NCBI GenBank assembly: GCA_033964015.1
Contig: CM066912.1
Span: 19,207,073 to 19,271,072 of the forward strand
DNA length: 64,000 bases
Reading direction: 5' to 3'
Source of the DNA: Scolanthus callimorphus
Taxonomy: Eukaryota; Cnidaria; Anthozoa; Actiniaria; Edwardsiidae
The notes below the pieces were generated by a model that did not search any database, was not told the DNA's origin, and saw only the letters and a program-made list of their open reading frames with translations. Positions 57,101-64,000 of this stretch are shown here, piece by piece. The position numbers were made by a program, and so were the translations under genes. Each line of letters starts with the position of its first letter. Position 1 is the first letter of the stretch.

Positions 57101-57190
57101 CAACATGGTCCAGTGTTGGGTGCTGGCCTGGCAATCCGAAGATCCCGAGGTTGAGACCCGCTCTGGCCAATCTGGTGATTTGTTTGTATA
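57101..57190 (+). repeat. tRNA-derived SINE head
   Basis: An A-box-like ATGGTCCAGTGTTGGG (57105) and a B-box-like GGTTGAGACCC (57149) are spaced as in a tRNA promoter, with a CTCTGGCCA end. The B box lacks the C of the GGTTCGA consensus, so transcription is doubtful. No cloverleaf or anticodon stem closes, so it is not a functional tRNA gene. Confidence 0.6.
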
Positions 57191-57866
57191 TACCCCTACC
57201 AAAATCAGGCACATAAAGGTATACCTCAAAAGTACCCGAGGTATACCTTAAATGTGCCTTTCCCTTAAAAGGTAAATTATTTTGGTCAAACTCTGAGGCA
57301 CATGTGAGGTACGCCTGGCAATGCCCAAAATGTGCTCCAGTGACATCAAAGCTGTGAGGCACATCTGGGGTCATTTGCCATTGTACCCCAAATGTGCTTT
57401 AGTCACGGTTTCACATTTAGAGTTTGTTTAATGTCCCAGGTATTCCTAGCAGTCTATTGTGTATCTGTAGGGGTGGTTACATAGTTAAGGCGGTTGAATT
57501 ATAACAGCCAGCAGTACTGGCAGCAGTACTGAATAGGATTGTAGGGAGAATATTTTAGAGCCAAGTTTGTGTGACCGCTAGGATTTTAAAGAAATGTGAA
57601 AATCAAATTCTTCCAAAAATCATAACTTTGGAAAAAAGAAAATCGAATTTCCAAAATCCCCGAAATGGTTTTCTAGAAGGCACCTAAGCCAATGCTTAAA
57701 TTATGTATACGGTATAGTGTTTTCAACAAAGTTAATCGCGTGGAAACAGAAAAGATACGAAGCTAGCAGGCGCGGGATTATCGTACCATCACATACACGT
57801 GTGGAACCTCAGCTTCAACAAGGTTTTACTTGTAATATCGGACAGCTGCGTCATTCGTGTATCCAT
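57191..57866. other. Non-coding, with GAGGCACAT/GGTATACCT words
   Basis: About 57205-57415 repeats short words (AGGTATACCT, GAGGCACATCTGGGG, CCAAATGTGC) in both orientations, possibly the SINE body or a MITE relic. The rest has no recognised content. Confidence 0.4.
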
Positions 57867-57976
57867 AGCTTAAATAGCCTGCGTAGCGGCTCTAAAGAGA
57901 GGGGAGGGGAGTCCGCGCGAGAGAAAAATCGAGCGAACGAGGGAAGGGGAGAAGGGAGAGCCTGCGGACAGCCTAT

Positions 57977-59295
57977 TCTTGGGTTTCAATCACGTGACTT
58001 TTGCGCGTAATTTTGCTTCCGGTCTGAATCAGCTGGAGGTCAAGATGAAGAAGTTTTCTGAAGTTCACGAGCAAAACTTCAAATTTAGTAGCTACATTTT
58101 CTCGAAAATCACAACTATAAATGAACCTGATTCCTAATTATACTAAATCCTAGTGTAAATACAAATTTGTAGCGATTGGAAAGTCGGGGTTTGCTTTTTT
58201 AGACAGTACAACTGTGGTAAATGAGTATAAACTTTACAAACTGGCTGATATTTAGGCAGCGTTTTTTCAAATGCTTGATGTTTTCACTCATTTGGCTCGA
58301 AAAAAAGAATTGTAATGTAAAATTGTTATGTAATAGGGTTGAGAAACATTTACATGCTCCTTCTGTTCTTTGTTTCTGGACGAAAGACCTGAGAAACAGA
58401 AGTTTTGGAAGACGGTAAGTTAAGTACTTGATTGCTGTTTTTTTTGTCAAATTGAACTCAGAAAATCGACCCGGCTCTGTTGCATAGAGTTTTCCCCATA
58501 CTGCAAAACTATTTTCCACATAAACAAGATTCAATTCAATAAGGTATTACATGTAGGTGACAAATTTCTGTAGTTTCTTAAATAATTATGTTTTACAAAA
58601 CGCCTAAATTTTGACTCTTTCAAAGTTGTGTTTCAGCCAGCTCAACGCAGCGACAAAACTCACATTGAAATGAAACAAAAACTTGACCAATTTTTTAGTC
58701 AATGAAAAACAAATTGTATACACACGACTGGAAAAAAGAATCGAAAAGTCCATGTCGACCTAGAATAAATAGGTAAATACCTGAGTAAATCCAGGAGCTT
58801 TTGCTGGGTTTTCGGACTCCTTGTAAATAAATGTTTGACAAACTTTCATTTTTCCTACCTGCTCGGATTGTTTGAAGCGAACTTCATGTGATTTATCCGT
58901 GTATCAGTGGTTTTATGTAAATCCTTCATGCTTCCCTAAATCCATCCGTAGCTACCAAACTCATTTAAACTTAATTTCAAATACATATCTTCATGAATCA
59001 CTTTCACTTGGCGACAACAAGTTCTCGAGGCCGTGGCTCTTTTCGGCTGCTTTTCTGGAGTCGTTTGGACCATTTCGATTGTTTTCAGAGTTTGTATTCA
59101 TTGCTCTTTGTTTTGGACAATCTAAAGACATCTGTTTTTCTGTTTACCCAACTTGTAGAATCAGAAACAATGCGAGGAGATAACATTTTCACAGTTTTCC
59201 ACCTCGGAAAGCACTGCAGGCACGGACGTTTGACCTCCACCTGAATTTTAAATGAGGCACTAAAAAGCGGATGTGACGTCATATGAAACCCAAGA
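57977..59295. mobile_element. 1.3-kb TIR element nested in the left arm
   Basis: The ends TCTTGGGTTTCA and TGAAACCCAAGA are inverted repeats. A weaker match continues with CACGTGAC against GTGACGTCATA. The right arm shows the uninterrupted CCTATTGTCTCAGCG, so the insertion point and an AT duplication (57975-57976 and 59296-59297) are visible. The interior has no recognised gene. Confidence 0.72.
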
Positions 59296-59297
59296 AT

Positions 59298-59967
59298 TGT
59301 CTCAGCGTATTTCGCCTCCTTGACGAGCTGTCAAGCTCGACCAATGAAAACTCCTGAATATCTTGTAATTTTACTTCCGTTTGCTGTCAAAACAAGACGA
59401 CTCCACGTGAAAAGCGAAGATGTGAAAATGTTTCGCTACTACTTTTCGCGTTATGTCGAATAAGGAAAATATTACTCACAGAGGACGTCCAAAATCTGAA
59501 ACCTATGAAACGAGTTCTGCAGATTATGTAAACAGAGCCTAAGAATTCTCTATGGAAGTCGAGTAACAGAGCAAGCGACAAGAGGGCTTCGGATTAATTC
59601 TAACGAATGAATTGAAGTTAGTCGGGATCGAAGTTTCACCTACAGGTTTGCAAGTTGTTTGCAGTCCATGCTCTAGAAAGAATAATTCTCTAGTTCAGAA
59701 CGTTAAAACTGTATCAAGCAGCATCAAGCAAACGGAGAAACAATCATCGGATAAATGCTCAACTAGCGCCGTCCTCCAAATCAAAGAGAAAATCACACGA
59801 AAGTAAACACCGAGTCCGGGGCAAGGGAAAGCGCCGAGGCATTTCTCACCCGCTGCAAATCCTCCAAAGTCGAGAAAGGATTTATTTGATCAGCGTCAAC
59901 AAGACAGAGCTTTATCGGCTCTTAACCCCGCGTTTGTTGCAGGTTCCGCCGAACTATAAACTATGAA
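59298..59967. other. Interior of the helicase element, one possible exon
   Basis: The plus-strand frame 59612-59806 (64 codons, Ser/Lys-rich) has no recognisable domain. An (AACTATA)n short tandem tract lies at 59953-59987 beside the helicase stop codon. Confidence 0.35.
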
Positions 59968-60240
59968 CTATAAACTATAAACTGTGATTCCAAGCGAAAC
60001 TAGTTCAGCAATCTGGTCAGCAACAATACTCTTGAGAGGCACAATCACCAGAACAAATAGCTCGCAGTTGAACTTTTCTCTAATAAGAAGAAGGAGCGAT
60101 TGAAATATCAAACTCTTCCCAAATCCCGTAGGCATAACTGCTAAAGTATCCTTTCGGGCGAACATTTCTTTCAGGCATTTTACCTGATCTTCCTTGAACG
60201 AAAAATCTGATCCTTTAAAGGCCTTAACGTACCAAAACAT
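59968..60240 (-). pseudogene. RecQ-like helicase N-terminal fragment
   Basis: 90 residues read FKEDQVKCLKEMFARKDTLA, then the Walker A block VMPTGFGKSLIFQSLLLL, then LFVLVIVPLKSIVADQI, which is motif Ia. This is the first part of a RecQ-type superfamily 2 helicase. The Q-motif-like start is followed at normal spacing by motifs I and Ia. Motif II (DExH) and everything beyond are missing: the frame ends at a stop next to a simple repeat. RecQ enzymes unwind DNA with ATP. The fragment is probably a captured or decaying exon. It could be a transposon-encoded helicase, since many cnidarian DNA elements carry one. Confidence 0.68.
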
Positions 60241-60485
60241 CTAAACACTCTTCGAACTTTTTCTCTACTACACCTTCCGCCAAAGATCTCGCACGTGAAG
60301 TGTTGATTGACAGTTTGCACATTCCACGCGTCTCAGCCAATTTCTCGTCTTCTCATTAGACGAGTAAATACGCTGAGACAATAGGCTGTCCGCAGGCTCT
60401 CCCCTCTCCCGTTCCCTCGTTCGCTCGATTTTTCTCTCGCCCGGACTCCCCTCCCCTCCCTTTAGAGCCGCTACGTATAGCTTAA

Positions 60486-61343
60486 ATCCCATAATATCCA
60501 ATCTCTGGAAGTTGCTGTTTAAGTTCCAAACCTGTACAAACTAAATACTCTTATCATTCCTAATACGCATAAAACGCCTCGGACGAAAATCACTTCACAA
60601 TCCATCGCCAGTTGGCTCTATACCACATTTTAAGGGGTAGTGATTGCATTGTATTAGATGGTAATAGCCCCTCCCCCTAAAAGCTAGCCCTAATTAACAA
60701 AATGGAACCCAGATTACCATCATAGCCATCACCCTAACTGAACGGTTTGATTTGATATCAAAAAAGACCAGATCACGTGACACCCACTCTTTCACGACGG
60801 CGTGTTTTTTAATGGCTTTTGAAGAGTGTCAATACGACCCCCCTCCCGTTTTTTATGTACATCAATCAACGACAGCTGACCATAATACCTAGGGCTCAGA
60901 TATTCAAACGAGGCCATGTTGACCAGAGAAGCCATATCATAGAAGGTGATATTCAAGAGCTTGTTCTTCACGGATATGACTTCGCTCTTGAGAAGAGCCG
61001 ATCAACAAAGAACTCCCCGTTGTTTTCTCTGAGGAGCCTGTCCCCTCCTCCTTTTTGCCAAAGGCACTGAGATGTATTTGTTCTCTTCTTCCTTGTAATG
61101 TTTTCAGCCGAGCTGAATTGTCTTGATTTTAATCTTTTGTTTAGGGGCCTTAATTTGTATCCTTGACCAACTGGCTCTGTTGCCAGACCAGCACTACTTG
61201 GGATTCTCGATTTCTTGTTTTTAGTTGCCAAATAGTATTCTAGAAGGTTTCGTCTTTTCTGGGTCTTATCTTTATTTTGGCATTAAAATCGCCAGCTCTT
61301 GTTAACCCTATCCAGACTGGGCTTTTTTTGACCATCTGTGACT
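60486..61343. other. Non-coding, no supported gene
   Basis: Open frames of 83-87 codons on both strands (60819-61070, 60968-61231) have no recognisable domain. CCCCTCCCCC patches near 60670 and 60840 resemble poly-C MITE relics. Confidence 0.35.

Positions 61344-61379
<36 letters not shown>
61344..61379. repeat. 36-base G run
   Basis: A single uninterrupted poly-G tract flanked by GACTGGG-type sequence. Its length makes collapse or expansion during sequencing likely, so the true length is uncertain. Confidence 0.9.
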
Positions 61380-61380
<1 letters not shown>

Positions 61381-64000
61381 GGTGGTGTAATTCGGCCCCC
61401 CCTCTATATCTCGGGAACCACTAGAGTTATGATCATCAAACTTTCACACAATGACCATGAGCCTCGGACAAATCACCACACCTATTTTTGTCACGTGGGA
61501 GCAAAATGTGACGTCACAATGACGTCATTCTCAATGTTTTATCAATTTTTAAGTAATTTTAATTAACTTCCAAAAACTTGGTAGATAATACTCTAAAAGC
61601 CAACTAATTAACATCAAGATAACGTAAATGTAATAATTTGTGACATTAACACATAAATTTTATTAAACTTGCGTCATAATGATGACTTTTGAAAATATTG
61701 TCCGCCATCTTGGATCCGCCATCTTGGATTTCATTTAATTTCCATTAATACTCAATGAGAAAAAAATGGTCAAAATGTACAACATACTCATCAAAGAAGT
61801 GTTTGACATTCAACAAGTTGAATTAAAAGGAAATTTGTGAATCCCAGAGCTAGTTTTAGACCATATGTTAAAATGAACAAAATCCCCCTACCCCTCCCTC
61901 CCAAAGATTTTGTGTCAAGAATTAATTAGCCTGTACATAAATTACTAAGGAGTACAAGCTCCGATAGTCATAAATTGGGCAATGTGTCCAACATTAAGCT
62001 TGAAATATGAAAAATTCACGTTTTTTCGTGTTTTGCAAACAGGCATGTCAAAAAGTGGTTGCCATGGAAACTGGGTCGTTGACACTGACATGTCATTGAC
62101 ACTAAAATGTCCCCAGATAAATTTTAGGAAAAGTCACGAAGTTTCACCATCATAGCTGCAGTGTTTGTTTTTCAGACGTATTTTCCTTCGTAAAAATATA
62201 GAGAGAAATATATAGAGAAAATTACAAAGGGAAAAAAACGTTTGAAGTTCAAGCTAACTTGTAGGTACCTGTTAGGGGTCACACTCAACTAAACCACGCC
62301 CTTTTTGGTTCCTTTCAGGGGTAAACTTTCCTTGTTTGTTTATATTTAATATGCACACCCTTGTAAACATTTTTTTACTGTCCTGTTTGAACTAGCCATT
62401 GGTTAAAAGCTCTGTCATATTAATGACATAATGGCGGGTCACAATGTGCAGTAGTAGCATCCCCTGTTAAATAATATATAGATTTAGGCACTGCCTAAAA
62501 GCGGAACTGCAATGTTTATACCTCTTACAGCTTAAATCCTTAAAACACACCTTTTCTGTTCGAAATGTTTCTAGGACGACTTCTTCAATGCCTCTTTCGT
62601 GCAAATATTCACATCCCTACAAGTTACTGGGGATGGGTATTTTTCTTGAACTAAACATTATGCACTCCAGCAATGGGAAGTACAGTTACAGTCACTTCTC
62701 AACACCTTTCAACGGGTGGATGGATATTTTCTGGAACCACACATTTTGTAATCTGGTATCATAACTTTTTTGTATGTAAAAAATATAATATAAAAATATA
62801 TGTTAAAATATCCCACAATCATGTCTTCATTGTCCATCATATTGACAGTCTTGGTCCATATATTTTTGTGTTGGATCTTAGAGTAGATTTGTCATAACAA
62901 GAGCTTTTCTTACTCGCATAAAGTTGTACTGAGTTGTTTTCACGACTCGACTTTCCATGCAAAATGAACTTAAATGTAAACGCGCGTGTCTGAAACTCGC
63001 GGGAAACCAGTGGCGTGAAAATTTCGCAAAATGCACCAATAATAAAACTCTTATTAGTTCGTCCGCTTGGTCCGCGCAGAAAAATATCAGACCTGTGTCT
63101 TGATGTTTTAGCACCGTGAAACCAAATGCAAGTAACCAGTTGTGACTACCGGTAGTTGTTTGTGCTTTCCATTTACGGGCCGTACGGGAAAATATGGACC
63201 GCAAATTAACCGATCAGAGCGCGGGTACTATCGTTGCTATATAATAATTTAATACTGAAAAATGACTATTTAAAAAAAAGAAAATTATATAAGCAGTAAT
63301 GTATATATATATATATTTATAATAAAAATAACATACACTTTTTGCAAAAACTTAGATACCCTAGATATATATGTATGTTTTGTCTTCTTGTCAAATTTGA
63401 CAGCTGAAAACAATGGAGAACAAAGGATGTATGTATGTATTTCTTGGGACAATGTTTTGCAAAAAAGTGTATTACACACATAGTATAAATACAACAATGA
63501 TAAGTGGGAGAAAAGCGTGTTAATGGAGACATGTTAGTTACTTGAGGACAGAACTTGTAGCTGTTACTGATCTGAAAGGTGTTTCGCTTAAAAGAAACAT
63601 CAGCTCAGTCACTGGCAAAATGAGCATGAAAGTTGAACGTATCAGCTACAGCAGGGAAGCAGAAGCAATGGCAAGGTTTCCGAGCGTCTTAGGAACCCAT
63701 GCTGTATTTTTCTTTTTGCCATTAATAATGGCAAAGCGTAATGTAGGGGAATGTTTCAAGGTTGTGGTGTATATGAATAATAATTTATTGTTTTTTTTAA
63801 TTGACGGCCAGGTTTTAGTAATTGTCAAACTGTCAATGTCGCAATCAACAACGCGTTGGGGACTCGAAAATCACCTCTTTCTGATAGACTCAAATGATTT
63901 TGCTGATTGGGTACCTTTCGTTTTTGGATGTGACCTTTCCCCACATATTGTTTTTAGTTGGCCAACAGCGAGTTGCTTCTTGTGGACAGCTGCCACATAT
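61380..64000. other. Non-coding; dispersed-repeat and simple-repeat fragments
   Basis: 61383-61530 resembles the TATATCTCGGGAACCACTAG and GTGACGTCACAATGACGTCA repeat style of the 128-bp satellite. 62476-62510 repeats the left edge of the 53.6-kb element (ATATATAGATTTAGGCACTG). (TA)n and (TATG)n tracts lie at 63302-63316 and 63428-63440. Open frames up to 108 codons (62878-63204, minus) have no recognisable domain. Confidence 0.4.

Larger units (their letters stand above)
57867..60485. mobile_element. Inverted-repeat element carrying a RecQ-like helicase fragment
   Basis: The left arm (57867-57976, continuing at 59298-59312 after the nested element) and the right arm (about 60370-60485) are reverse complements over about 125 bp. 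Both contain CGTAGCGGCTCTAAAG, GAGCGAACGAGGGAA, AGAGCCTGCGGACAGCCTAT and GTCTCAGCGTATTT. The interior has a helicase fragment on the minus strand and an (AACTATA)n tract. No transposase was recognised. It could be a non-autonomous element or the edge of a larger autonomous one. Confidence 0.68.

Noticed and set aside
57101..57190. Functional tRNA gene
   Set aside because: No closing acceptor stem or anticodon loop, and the B box is defective; a SINE head fits better.
62878..63204. 108-codon minus-strand frame
   Set aside because: No domain, no splice or promoter support; left as non-coding.

Overview
This is repeat-dense eukaryotic genomic DNA from an animal, most likely an anthozoan cnidarian such as a coral or sea anemone. 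The inference rests on the mix of element types: Ty3/Gypsy, two BEL/Pao, DIRS-like, Penelope-like, several LINE tails, a tnp2/CACTA transposase fragment, and numerous MITEs with TA, TTAA or 3-bp target duplications. It also rests on gene fragments with GT-AG introns, CACGTG/TGACGTCA-rich satellites and poly-C MITEs. There are no bacterial operons, no rRNA and no functional tRNA gene. Nothing resembles a complete conserved host gene. Almost every recognisable open reading frame belongs to a mobile element or a lineage-specific repeat family, and most are broken.

Layout. 0.6-5.8 kb: a young Ty3/Gypsy element with three LTRs. 7.0-11.5 kb: two head-to-head Penelope-like 3' ends (GIY-YIG domain), the right one split by a 2.8-kb TIR element. 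12-14.4 kb: clustered MITEs. 14.9-17.9 kb: a Ulp1-like protease relic bounded by oppositely oriented copies of a 14-bp motif, with a 1.57-kb TIR element nested beside it. 20.7-31.7 kb: inverted repeat arms enclosing a LINE 3' fragment, which is split by a BEL/Pao element, which is itself split by a 3.8-kb TIR insertion carrying a 131-bp satellite. 32.7-36.7 kb: two degraded multi-exon genes on the minus strand, one with a THAP-like zinc finger. 38-40.6 kb: MITEs and a possible tiny two-exon gene. 41-44.1 kb: a second, deleted BEL/Pao element capped by a LINE tail. 45.8-51.4 kb: a DIRS-like element (RT, RNase H, tyrosine recombinase) interrupted by a full-length-like LINE with a 9-bp target duplication. 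52.7-53.6 kb: a tnp2-type transposase relic. 53.6-54.7 kb: an element with six 128-bp units. 55-57.2 kb: LINE tail, TTAA MITE and SINE. 57.9-60.5 kb: an inverted-repeat element carrying a RecQ-like helicase fragment and split by another TIR element. 60.5-64 kb: no supported gene.

The window reads as stacked insertions. At least six insertion events can be dated relative to each other because the interrupted reading frame or the target duplication is visible: BEL in LINE, TIR satellite in BEL, LINE in DIRS, TIR element in Penelope, LINE tail in BEL, and TIR element in the helicase element. The most unusual features are the Ulp1 cassette with its 14-bp motif arrays, the helicase-bearing inverted-repeat element, the double-CRE/E-box satellite and the integrase-deleted BEL.
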